From the NCBI GenBank assembly GCA_946699065.1, contig CAMPDV010000246.1, positions 343,739 through 407,738 on the forward strand: a stretch of 64,000 nucleotides of DNA, written 5' to 3'. Positions within the stretch are counted from its first letter, which is position 1. Each line of letters starts with the position of its first letter. A model generated the notes under the pieces. It was not told the origin of the DNA, did not search any database, and worked only from the letters and a program-made list of their open reading frames with translations. Below are positions 21,930 through 32,647 of the stretch, piece after piece. A program made the translations under genes and the position numbers. Source of the stretch: Loxodes magnus (taxonomy: Eukaryota > Ciliophora > Karyorelictea > Loxodida > Loxodidae).

Positions 21930-23228
21930 AATTGATAAAAAGCGTAATTTTTTCGTCTCAAGCAAATTAATTATATTCAGTGAAGTTTGGTATCTAATTT
22001 TGGTTTTAAAAGTCTTAGTGCTAGTTCTACTTTGAATTTTTATATCCTTTTAATGATTGAAAACTTTTTTTTCTAGGTATGTGTTGGAAATAATGTGGTT
22101 TAACTTTGAAACTATTTTTTAGTATTTATCCACTCAATTTCTTTAATTACTTAAATTTTTCTTTATCATTTATTGTTTATTTTTGCATTTATAATCTTTA
22201 CTTATACAATTCTTTTAGTAGGAAACTACATTCTTTAAAAACTTTAAATTTTTAATCCAAAATTTTTTATATTTCACCCGATAATTATTACTCTAATATA
22301 AGTAGCTTTTTCATAAAAAGTAACTTAAAGATGATATTTCAATTTTATCTTCAGTTTCTTTTTAAATTAGTTAGCAGGTAGTATAGGAAGTTCTAAAACT
22401 TGCTTAGATCTAAATCATGAATGATTAAAAAGTCTTAAAAATTAATACATTATTAAGGATTTTAAATAAGAGCTTAGAAACTAATTCTTTACGTTAATCC
22501 GAACAAGATAAAAGTTTCAAATTTGGACCTAATAATTGATTATCCATTAATTATTATTCTATTTTTCCTTAGAAAGGTTTTTTATCCCGCTAAAAGCTCA
22601 TATAAAATGACTCCAGCACACTATAAATCTACTTTATAATAATAGATTATGCTGTTCTTTATAAATATTAAGGGTAATATAATGCTTTATCTAAATTAAT
22701 TAATTTACCCTTTTTTCTCCTTCAACTGACTAAGAGAATATACAATGAACGATTTTAATAATAGACTGAAGAGTAATCACTCAATAAAATATTTTACGAT
22801 TCTAAGTATTAACGAATTAATTTATTTCCCTAAAGAGCTTTGAATCCTTCAGCTAGTAATTCAGATAATAAAAAGCTTAATCAAAACTAAGTCAGATTTC
22901 ACATATTTTTACTCATTCTATGAGAGTATATCCACTTGCAATCTCTAAAACTAAATATAAATCCTTAATGATTTAAAAAACTACCTTAGTTAGATGATAT
23001 TTAGTGTCTTACTTAAATCAGATTATTTATTTTATTCCCTTTAGATTTTAGTAAATTTTGCTAATTTAGCATGAACAATTTCACTTTGCTATTAAGTAAC
23101 CCAAGTTTTTGTTTTATTTCTATCAAAATATTATGAATATCAAACACTACATACCCTTCCATATCCTTAAAAAATTAAAATATAACTTCTAGCCTTTTTG
23201 TCTCTATTTTTTATGATTAAGCTTACAT
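21930..23228 (-). pseudogene. decayed kinase, paralogue of the 14.5-kb kinase
   Basis: Starts at ATG 23228 with the same first residues as the 16303 kinase (MQAQSQK). The catalytic domain can be followed only through several frames: the glycine loop is lost and the HRD region is scrambled. A recognisable AGVILYELLAG segment remains near 22590, and the C-terminal homology continues to about 21930. Multiple frameshifts and lost catalytic motifs make this a pseudogene rather than a read error. Confidence 0.7.
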
Positions 23229-23229
23229 T

Positions 23230-24530
23230 TGTAAATTATATTTAAATAGAGAAAATATTAGACGAAAGCAAAAAGCTGTCATTACTAGTAATTAAATAAA
23301 TAGGGGATAATTAAATATCTTAGAGCATTTTATTAAATAAAGTCTAAACCTTTAAAAGTATTATAGTCGCTTTAGTGAGTGAAACTATATCTATAAAGAA
23401 TAAAGAAACTAGCAAAATCAGCTTAATATAGTTATTAGCTTTATATTAGATAGATATTTTAATAATTAAGAACTATTTGTAAAATAGCGATTTATAGTAG
23501 ATGCTAATTATTAAATAGCTAGAATTGGGCTAATAGACTAAACTAGAAGGTTAATTATGAATGGAAAATTAGTTAGGTAAGTGAACTTAATATATCTTGT
23601 CTGCAAATAAATGAAATATGATGGTATTTAAAGAAGGGGCTTATATACTTTTAGTAATTTTGAATGGCTATTTAAATATAGCTTCTAGAGTATTGAAAAA
23701 GGATTAAAATCGAAGTTTCCTTATTTTATAAAGGTGTTAATGGATCCAGATAATTATGGAAGCGATAAGTTAAAGTATTTATTATGAAGAGTTCTGGTTA
23801 TTAGGTTAAAATAAATTTTTAAATTAGATATCTTTCAAGACATATGTCCATATATATAAGTCTAGTTCATTGGTATTAACTATATTTCTTAAGCTGCTAG
23901 TAATTTAATTAAGGTATAAGTAGTAAAGAAGAATAGAAATTTATCGATAGGAATCGCAATTTTTTATAGTTATTGAATATCTGTTGGCTTATCTTAGCTA
24001 TATTTATAAATTTAGTTAATAGAGTTCGAACAATAGTAACTTAAACTAAAATGCTATTATATTATACTGAGACAAAAGCATTTAATCACTTTTCTCCTAA
24101 ATTTTGTATATTTACATATGATTAGATTCTAAGTTCGTAAATCTTAAAAGCTATTCATAGTCAAATTAGTAATCTCTTTTATATTCCATAATTTTAGTTT
24201 TAGTAATTTTGGAAAAATATCTAATTTAAATCTACTACTTGATATAATATAAAATTGAAGAGAAAACTAGCATTCATGTACTAGTTCACTAATATAAAAG
24301 CAATTACAGTAAGTTTGTAAGATACAACTGCTTCTAAAGATATTCATGCTTGAGAAATTCTTTATTTATATCTTATAAACTAATTTCATTTTTATTCGCT
24401 TTACATAGAAAAACATTTCAAAATAAACTTTTTATCTAAGAGTCTCATTATATTTTTCTGAAGATAGGCTTTTATATCCTTTCTTTAAAAAGTGATGAAT
24501 AATTAATTAATTAATTTCAACTAAAAAAGT
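23230..24530. other. AT-rich stretch with weak coding signal
   Basis: All three + frames are open under the reassigned code and give only moderately protein-like text around 23560-24100. No domain, RNA or repeat could be supported. Confidence 0.3.
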
Positions 24531-24532
24531 TT

Positions 24533-24815
24533 TTGGACCGGAAACTCCTTTCCGATTGCACGACCCGACGCTCTCTTTTTATGGAATAACGGGGATATCC
24601 TGTTGTGCTCCAGACACAGCTGCTAGAGAGCTCCATCGCTATGAGCAGCCGGGCTTCAAGCCCCTACCAAGAGCGGATAATCTCAAAGACAGCGTTCCCT
24701 TCAGAAAATGACTCTGAACAGGGACTTTCTCAGCGACAGGAAAGAAACTTGTTCCTAGCCATAAAACCAGAAAGTGTTGTTACGAAAGTCATTCTCAGCT
24801 CCCACCATCTTTTCA
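24533..24815. other. GC-richer island, candidate structured RNA or short coding exon
   Basis: About 280 bp of roughly balanced base composition inside very AT-rich DNA. It has sharp edges and several short stem-loops (read on the minus strand: GGAAA-GGAG-TTTCC and GGGCTT-G-AAGCCC). A T-run follows on the + strand side (CCACCATCTTTT). No second copy occurs in the window. A + frame from ATG 24581 (MEQRGYPVV...) is also open and continues into AT-rich sequence. I could not match it to tRNA, 5S, U1-U6, SRP or RNase P/MRP RNA with confidence, so no class is given. Confidence 0.35.
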
Positions 24816-24899
24816 ATTATATGAATAATTATATTACTATTGCTTATAGAAAGAACTTCTTAGACATTCAAAAGCTTTATAATTTTACCAAATACTCTA

Positions 24900-25790
24900 T
24901 AAATTAGAGAGCTATTTCATAATTATATAGTTACCTGGTTATTAAAGATTTAAGCAAGATATTTTAGACTATAGCAAATCAATATTATGGTCTTTTCTGT
25001 AAATCGAATAGAAAAAAACTAGGAAATAGTCAAGAAATTTAATATTTTGAGAGCTTTAATCAGATTACTATTAAATTTAATTGATTGTGAGAATAAACTC
25101 TTAATGCTCCAATGTAAAAAACGGATAAAAAGAGCAGGAAATTCCTAAAAGCTTCAAGATTAGAAATAAAGAATAAAGTATGTAGGAATGTATGATACTT
25201 TTAGCATCAAAGCTTGCTTAGTTTATGATACAAATTTAAAACTAAGATAAGAGTAAAAAGAATAACTCTATTATTTTAAAAAGAATCTAGAATTTAGTTA
25301 ATTGAGAGATTTAGTATGCTAAATAATCAGATGCCATATATTTTTCTCACTTTGTCAAGAATTTAAATTTTAGTGTACCAATATAGTAATTTTAAAGAAT
25401 TGCTATATGAATTATTAACGATTATAAGAAGAAAAAATGAGATAAAAAATTAAAAAGAAACTTCAGAAGCAAACTTAGAATGATGATTAACTTTCGTTAA
25501 AACTTAATAAAAATAGTGTATTTTTTGTAATGAAATAAATAGATAAGATTGCTTAGGAATTAAAACTAAATAGATATTCTATTCTGTAATTTAATTTAAA
25601 CCTTTTTTGAAATATTAGGATAAAAAAGCTTAGATTCTAATTAGATTTAACATTAGTGAAAGACTTAAGTTGTATTATTAGAAGATAAATAAAATTATAA
25701 AGTAGAAACTGTTTAAAATTGAAATTATGAAAGAATTCTTCTAAGAAAGTTTCCTTAGGAATATACTGATGTCTAGAGAATAATAGATCC
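24900..25790 (+). CDS. hypothetical protein, frame broken
   Basis: Protein-like sequence on the + strand in at least two frames: about 25000-25320 (IKYVGMYDTFSIKACLVYD, reminiscent of a PAS-like strand but not diagnostic) and about 25300-25820 (FKELLYELLTIIRRK, then KQCIFCNEINRQDC). Frame changes lie near 25000 and 25300. The upstream end could begin in the GC-richer island. No family is assigned. Confidence 0.3.
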
Positions 25791-25829
25791 AGTATAAATT
25801 ACTTAAGTGTAATTCCTGAAATATAATGC

Positions 25830-26218
25830 ATTAATTGAATAAATGTTAAATGCCTTAATCAGGAGATTATTTCCATTTATAAACTGAAAATCTATTTATA
25901 TAATTTCTATTATAGCACAGTTAACATCACATTGATACCTAATCGAGTTCAATTTGCTTCATTTTATAGAATTATTTTAATCTTAATTTTTGTGTTAAAA
26001 TATTCTTTCAATCATAAACAGAAATAGCATATCAGAAGTTGTTCATAAAATTTCAGATAATTCATAAGAAAATATAGGATAATGGTATAGATGAGTATTT
26101 AGAATTAGATAAATTTGTTATTTTGGTAAAATTTCATAATGATTATATCTAAAATAATACGAATTTAAACAAAGTAGCATTTTAATATTTTAATCTAAAA
26201 GATTTATCTAATTAAAAT
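25830..26218. other. intergenic, upstream flank shared with the first tRNA-Leu locus
   Basis: AT-rich. The last ~40 bp (AATCTAAAAGATTTATC..AATTAAAATGC type) are conserved with the sequence beside the tRNA-Leu at 5820. Otherwise nothing recognised. Confidence 0.4.
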
Positions 26219-26301
26219 GCATGCGGTGAGATTTGAACTCACGCGGGATTTCTCCCACTAGAACTTGAGTCTAGCGCCTTGGACCGCTCGACCACACATG
26301 C
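26219..26301 (-). tRNA. tRNA-Leu (CAA), second copy
   Basis: 83 nt, same anticodon and arms as 5820-5902. They differ by one base (GGCC versus GACC at 26291-26292), changing the tRNA 5' side after the acceptor stem (TGGCC to TGGTC). Short flanks on both sides are conserved, showing segmental duplication. Confidence 0.95.
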
Positions 26302-27070
26302 TTATTTACTTTTTCTAAAATCCTATTTATTAGTAGTCATTAAAACCTTTAGTATATATATATTTGCAATCAAATTATTTAATCAACTTTTATTATTTTT
26401 TCAAATTATATAAAAGACAATCTTCTTTTTCATTCCAGACAATTTAAAAATTAAGTGAATTTTGGATTTGAACCTATTTTAGTTTAATACAATTTAATTA
26501 TTAAATAATGATGCCAAACATTGAACAGATCATTAGTAGACTCTCGATTTATTAATTTTTTATAACTCAAAGTTTTCAAAAGCCAACTTGAATTCTAAAC
26601 GCACTTAAATCAATTTTTATCTTAATAATTACGCATAATATTTTATTTTAAATGAAGGAAACACTTTTAGAATCTACTTAGAAGTATTTACTTATATCTC
26701 TTATTATTGCTTATTACAATTAACTTTTACTTTCTAGAGAATAGTTAATAGCATCTAAATTATGTATAGCTTCATATTATCCAGAAAGCAAATAACTTTT
26801 ATTTAGATCCTTATTTTTTTTGATTTAATGCTTTTAATAAGTTTTATTAAGAACATCATATATCCGTTTGTTTGAAGATAATATTTACATCATAACCAAT
26901 TTAAAAGTAAAAGTACGAGATTAAAAATTTAAGATAATAAAGTCAAAAATACACTAAAGAGCTAAATATCTAATAAGCTTGAAAGTCTAAATAAGCCTAA
27001 AATAAGAATAAGCGATATTCATAATATTCAAATTAATTATTAAAGGAATCATATTACTTTAAGTAAAAAG
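26302..27070. other. AT-rich intergenic stretch
   Basis: The first ~120 bp resemble the flank of the first tRNA-Leu copy. The rest has no counterpart there and no gene was recognised. Confidence 0.4.
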
Positions 27071-27569
27071 GAAACATAGAAACATAGAAACATAGAAACA
27101 TAGAAACATAGAAACATAGAAACATAGAAACATAGAAACATAGAAACATAGAAACATAGAAACATAGAAACATAGAAACATAGAAACATAGAAACATAGA
27201 AACATAGAAACATAGAAACATAGAAACATAGAAACATAGAAACATAGAAACATAGAAACATAGAAACATAGAAACATAGAAACATAGAAACATAGAAACA
27301 TAGAAACATAGAAACATAGAAACATAGAAACATAGAAACATAGAAACATAGAAACATAGAAACATAGAAACATAGAAACATAGAAACATAGAAACATAGA
27401 AACATAGAAACATAGAAACATAGAAACATAGAAACATAGAAACATAGAAACATAGAAACATAGAAACATAGAAACATAGAAACATAGAAACATAGAAACA
27501 TAGAAACATAGAAACATAGAAACATAGAAACATAGAAACATAGAAACATAGAAACATAGAAACATAGAG
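27071..27569. repeat. 8-bp minisatellite (GAAACATA)n, about 62 copies
   Basis: A perfect tandem array of an 8-bp unit over about 499 bp with no interruption seen. Because 8 is not a multiple of 3, every frame on a strand gives the same 8-residue repeat. The three overlapping 166-168-residue minus-strand frames are therefore by-products of the repeat and not genes. It lies in sequence absent from the duplicate locus at 5.8-6.2 kb. Confidence 0.97.
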
Positions 27570-28038
27570 TTAAAATAAAATTAGAAATTAAGATTATTTA
27601 TAAATGTAGACTTATTACTATTAATTAAACAAATCTGATTTTAACCTACTCTATATTTAATAATCATTATGCCTTTTTATTATTTTTTATTATTTATATT
27701 AGTGGAAATTATTTTCTTGGTTATTACGTATATTGATATAACATGATTTATTATTAAGGATTGAAAATGATATGCACTAAAAGTTTTACCGATTTTTAAA
27801 ATATAAGAAAGTAATTGGTTCTTGACTTTTAAAGGGAAAAATAGATTTATTAGATTCTTAAAATGATTTTCCAAATTTAGTCTGTCGTAATAGATTTCTT
27901 AGTTTCGAAAATTTTATAGTTTGCCTGGCTTGCTAGAACATAAATGATTATATTGTTAAAATAAGAATAGCATAAATAAAGAATATATTTGATAAAAGAA
28001 TTATAAGTTTTAAAAGTAAATAAGTATAAATTATTCCT
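27570..28038. other. intergenic, 3' flank of kinase
   Basis: AT-rich sequence between the minisatellite and the kinase stop codon. It would contain the 3' UTR and poly(A) site of the leftward kinase gene. No other feature seen. Confidence 0.4.
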
Positions 28039-29625
28039 TCATTTCTTCTTGTTGGCTTTTTTCTTTTCGCTTTATTTTTGCCTTAAGTTTGGACTTTATT
28101 TGCTATTTTACTCTTACTATTCGATTGCCATTACGTTCTCTTAAGCCTGCGTATTGGAAATTGTTTCCACATTTACTATTGTTTTATAGAAAGACTGACT
28201 TTAATTGTTATAATCCTAAAAAATGTGTTCAGAATTTTATTAAGGCTTATTCTTTACTTCCTCAAAACTCTAAAGATATAATTTTTCTAAAATTTCTTCT
28301 TCACTTTCTGCTTCTTATAATTCAGATTAATAGCAATCCTGTAATTCAAGTAGATCTTTTATTTAGTTTTCATTTAACTAAAACTGAGTACATAGAGGAA
28401 TTTCCATTACTTTCGTTAAAAGTTCTTTACTTGGCATTTTATTCATATACCTTTTTTAAATTTCATTACCTAAAAGCTCAATTTGGTTTCCACAGTAGTC
28501 TAATCTATCAACTAATTCTTCTATTTGCTACTTTATTTAAAAGTATTAACCATAATCGCTATATTTAACTAAAACTTAATAAAAGGAATAGTTAGCTATT
28601 TTAATTAAGCCTAGTTATAGTTACAAATGTTCTTACTCTTCAGCTTCTTCTAATCACTAACTAGCTTATTATATCTGTGTTTTTATTTGGTTAGCAATAT
28701 TTTAAATGTCTATTTCTTGCATTTAAATAGCAGGAGCTTAAAATTTCGTTGAAAATCACTTATGACTTATTATTTCATAAATGCTTTTCCTTTAAAATGG
28801 ATTTAGTTACAGCATTTTGTCTAGCAAGTCTTTACACTCAGAACTACAATTTAAACTCTAGATTGCTAGTTAAGCGTTTTGCTGACTCAAATAAGAAATT
28901 ATATAACCTTAAGAATCTCTTGGCAAAAACTTTTAGCCAGTTAGCATAAAATAAAGTATACATCCTGCACTTCAGATGTCTACTTTGAAGCTTTGCTTAT
29001 ATTACTTAGAAAACACTTCAGGTGCTGAAAAATTTCTTGTTCCACATTTTGTACTTATATATGAGGGGTTTTTTGATAAGTTTTTAGATAAGCCAAAATC
29101 AGCTATTTTTAAACGATAAACTCCTGCTTACTTAGTGATAAGAAGATTTTCAGGCTTAACGTCTCTATGTATTATATTTTTATCAGCTAAGTACTTCAAT
29201 CCATTGCAAAGATCTTTGAATAGCTATTAAGCTTAAGTTTCATTTAATTTTTTGGTCTCTTAATTGAATACAAAATCTGTAAGAGTTCCACCAGAGACAT
29301 ACTCTTATATAATCCAAACTTAATTGTCTTCATCCATTAATTTTCCTTAAACTTTAACTACATTCTCGCACTGAATGCCTTCACTATTTGATATCTCTCT
29401 TCTTTTTAATAGATCAATTAACTCATTAGCATTAGGAATGTTTCTGGGAATGTTTTCATAATCTAGTTTTTTCAAAGCTACATAGCAGTTAGGATACTAA
29501 TCAGGAGGGTTTACTTCTAAGATGTTACTAGGCTCGTTTTTTTTGCAAGCTAAAAAAACAGAACCCATACCTCCCTAGCCAATCTTTTTCAAAATCCTAT
29601 AATTGCTCTTAATCTAGCCTTCCAT
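28039..29625 (-). CDS. protein kinase, 528 aa, apparently intact
   Basis: Serine/threonine protein kinase from ATG 29625 to TGA 28041-28039, with no frameshift. Glycine loop GQGGMGSV (16-23), VALKK with the catalytic Lys (52), HRDVKPENLL, ADFGLSK and CGTRNFSAPE are all present, so the kinase should be active. Residue 218 in DI-W-SAG and residue 290 in HK-W-FS are both TGA. These are the near-invariant Trp of subdomain IX and the common Trp of subdomain XI, which is strong evidence that TGA is read as Trp. A charged, Glu/Gln-rich C-terminal half (about 300-528) ends in a Lys-rich tail (KKKANKKK). The sequence past the terminal TGA is UTR-like, so this TGA acts as stop. The family resembles generic ciliate CAMK/NEK-like kinases; no closer call. 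Confidence 0.88.
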
Positions 29626-30395
29626 TTTATAAAATAGCAAATAACCTTGAACTTAAATTAAAGCAAAAGACAACAAGTAGCACTATAATAGGTTCTTAAA
29701 CCAAATTTTAAAAGAATTAACTATAATTAAAGCATTAGAATTAATAGTAACTACTAAATAACTTTAATTATAATCCCTTTATAAATGCCAAGATAAAGAT
29801 ACTCTACTTGAAATTTTCAAATCGCTTTTGATTTTATTCTCATATTGATATTTTATAAAAGTTGATGCTAGATAATTAAACATATTCACTAATAAATTTA
29901 GAAATTAATTACATCTTTTTCTAAGAAAAAAACACTTTTATTGTAAATAGCAAGGAATTAAAGAAAAGCCTTTATATTAAAATAATTATATTTGCTCTTA
30001 ATTTTGAAAGCTTTATCTTGATGCTATTTCAATTGCTTAACTAGTCATAAAGAGAATAATAAGACTGAAAGTTCAGCAATTTTATTTTCCACAGAAAGTA
30101 AAAAAGTTAGATTGGAGATTTGGATTGAAATTGTACAAAGTTAAGACTTAAGTTAATAAGCTGAGGATAATAACTTAAATAAGCTACTAAAATATAGAAA
30201 AATTGTTTAAGGTGTATTAATAAAGTAACAGCAAGCGAAAACCTTGGGATAAATTTATCATTTTAGAGATTTAAAATTTAATTTATTTAGAATAATAAAA
30301 CTTAATATGAATAAAAAGACTAAGCAAAGCTATGCAAATTTAAGGATATTCTTAATAGATAATAAAGACATAATTAATTTATAAGTGGCTTTATA
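29626..30395. other. intergenic region between kinase and kelch-like gene
   Basis: AT-rich. It includes the promoter region of the kinase and the 3' flank of the kelch-like gene, whose exact end is unclear (in-frame TGA only at 30258-30260 in one frame). No repeat or RNA recognised. Confidence 0.35.
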
Positions 30396-30399
30396 ATTT

Positions 30400-31332
30400 A
30401 AGTTATTAAATTTCACATTCTTGGCTGAGATTTTTCCACTCTTCTCTTTTTAAATCATAGCTAAATAACTCACAATAAGTATTATATTGAAACACTTTAT
30501 TTTTTATTTAAATTGGTTATGTAAAATCGTAAGAATTCAACTTCGATGGATATTGTTAACCTTTATCGTATATAGATTTAAAATCGAATATTTGAGTTGG
30601 TTAGTAACTGAATTTGCATAAATCAAAAAATAATTGTTATATGGTATAAATTTCGTAGAATTGCATTCTCCACTATAATTATTTGCTTTAAATATTCTTC
30701 AATCATTTCTCTACTTATTATAAATTTAAAAACTATTATATTAATATCCATAAATTTTATAAATTTCATCGTTTGTTTAATCACATCCGAATAAATAATC
30801 AGGATTCTCAATTGGCTTAATACTATTGAATGTTGAATTTTTTAAATTGAACATTTCGCAGTCAGGTATCGATCTTTTTTGGTTTAATCCAGAAATTATA
30901 TAAATGGAACTATTTTTAATCATAAATAGTCTTATGTCAATATCTTTCGCTTTGCATTTGAAAATTTTATACTTTTCTTTAGCTGGCTATTGTAAATCTT
31001 CCTTAGTTGCTTCATTTTCCTCCTGATATAACTAAGCTTTGATTTGAAATTTACTCGATCTAAGAGTAAGTAAAATTTGTAGCTTCAATGTTGATTTTCT
31101 CTTTTATAAATTGTTTAGATTTGCTACAATATGATATCTTAATATTTTTATTTTGAAAAACTGTAGAAATTTTATTGATTTATTTGCTAAAGAGATTGGA
31201 AGATATTTCGTATCTGACTACTCCAAGTCCTATTTTTCCAAACAAATATTTACTATTTCATTCATTTTTACTTCTCAAAACTTTTCGTAAATAAAGCGTT
31301 TTAACTAGTCGATCCTAGCTTTCTTACTTCAT
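30400..31332 (-). pseudogene. kelch-like protein, two frame changes
   Basis: From ATG 31332 (MKQESQDRLVK) the minus strand reads protein-like to about 31030. It then shifts frame (about 31020-30570) and shifts again (about 30570-30400). The second and third parts contain kelch-type repeats, each with a hydrophobic strand, a GL/GY turn and a Tyr-x6-Trp pattern: SSIYIISGLNQKRS, YKIYGYQYNSF...NDW and ELFSYDLKREEW. Kelch repeats form a beta-propeller used in protein binding. TGA reads as Trp in NE-W-NSK and ND-W-RIF. Neither frame change fits a GT-AG mini-intron, so this is either a pseudogene or a gene damaged by read errors. Confidence 0.5.
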
Positions 31333-31533
31333 TTTATAAAGGTAGAAGTAAAATTGTATTTAAAGCAAGTTGCATTGTAATTTTGAATTTTGCAAAATAA
31401 TTTCTTAGAGAATAGATATTTGCAAGATAAAAATATCAGAATTAAAATTTTACACTATAAAAATTATTTTAATATACTATTTTTATCTTTCAAGGAGATG
31501 AAATTGAAAGTTTATATTTTTAATGCTTTTTTT

Positions 31534-31585
31534 GATGAAGATGTTCCTTGTTGTTCACCTTCGAACAACTATGACAGTTTTAAAA
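31534..31585 (-). mobile_element. family C element, 5' fragment
   Basis: About 52 bp nearly identical to the 5' end of family C (GATGAAGATGTTCCTTGTTG ... CTTCGAACAACTATG on the + strand). The rest of the element is missing. Like the family A fragment at 12966, it keeps the 5' rather than the 3' end. Confidence 0.6.
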
Positions 31586-31599
31586 AAGTAATATTTAAT

Positions 31600-32130
31600 A
31601 AATAAATTGAATTTAGTTAAAATAAAAATGCTATATTATTTAAATTTGTAGCTACATTTTTATATTTTATGGATTTTTATAATTTATTAATTATCTGATA
31701 GAGTTAAATTTTTCATACATAATAAAGAATTATAATTCGATAATTGAAAAACTACTCAAAATAAATTACATCTAATTTTAAAGATACTATTCAAATTATA
31801 TTTTTGACTTTAATATTTATCAATTTTAATAAAATAAAAGAGCAATAATTCTAATATTTATGTTCTATTAAATAAATATCAATTTAGCTTAAATTAATTA
31901 CAATATTTTACTATATGTTTATTTTAGGTATTCTAAAAAAAATTAGCTTTTAGTTTCTTTTTTAAGCAATTTTTTATCATTTTTTCTCCTTAATTTTTAT
32001 AATTGGAGTTTTATATTATAAATAGGATTGAATTAGTATAATGTAGAAATAATTTATTTAATCTCTTTTATATCAAAGAATTTATAAAAACAATATGAAA
32101 AAGATATATATTATTTATATTTTATAGTTT
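31600..32130. other. AT-rich spacer
   Basis: Extremely AT-rich, with no coding signal, RNA or repeat copy recognised. Confidence 0.45.
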
Positions 32131-32134
32131 ATTT

Positions 32135-32440
32135 CAAATAGGGAGGAACTATCCTCACATTAAGATTTACAAAAGCTATGGAAATAGGAAGTGCCTTATG
32201 TGCGAAGAAAGGAGAAAGAATCTTTGCAGGTCCAAGAAGGATAACTGAAAGCATCAAGTAAATAAGCTGAAGAGATGTAGACACTAAGGTCTCTTGGAGA
32301 AGTACTCTATCAAGAGCATAATGAAGATATCATTTTCATTGGAGAGCTAGCGCTGGGGGAGAATTTCAAAGAAAATTTAAAAATCGTAATAAAGACCTAC
32401 ACGTCATTGAGGTGTCACGCGCTTTATAATATTATATTTT
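32135..32440 (+). mobile_element. family B SINE-like element, copy 3
   Basis: Begins TTTCAAATAGGGAGGAACTA, shares the CACTAAGGTCTCTTGGAG block with copies 1 and 2, and ends at a diverged stem-loop (32394-32430, GACCTACACGTC...GTCACGCGC). No coding capacity. Confidence 0.6.
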
Positions 32441-32647
32441 TATTAAAAAAAATTTAAATTTTTTGAATCAAATAACTATTATTAAAGATTAAGACTTTAA
32501 ACTAAAAATTTATCTAACTTATATTTCTTATACATTAATATATTATTCTCTAGTATACTGCATTCTTTTAATTATAAAAAAGTATTCTAGTTTAAGAATT
32601 TATTTTAATTTAAAAGTTTTTTCGAAGGATTATTATTATAATTTAAT

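Noticed and set aside
24533..24815. SRP RNA, RNase P/MRP RNA or U3 snoRNA in the GC-richer island
   Set aside because: Single short resemblances (for example GAAAGTCCC on the minus strand) were seen, but not the ordered set of conserved elements of any of these RNAs.
27049..27565. Three overlapping frames of about 167 residues on the minus strand (MFLCFYVS repeats)
   Set aside because: Produced by the 8-bp minisatellite; all frames give the same peptide and no gene context exists.
27071..27569. Telomeric repeat
   Set aside because: The unit GAAACATA is unlike the G-rich ciliate telomere repeats (G4T2, G4T4 or G3T3 types) and lies in the interior.
28089..28568. 159-residue + strand frame
   Set aside because: Lies antisense to the C-terminal coding part of the intact kinase, with which it is incompatible; composition is that of a shadow.
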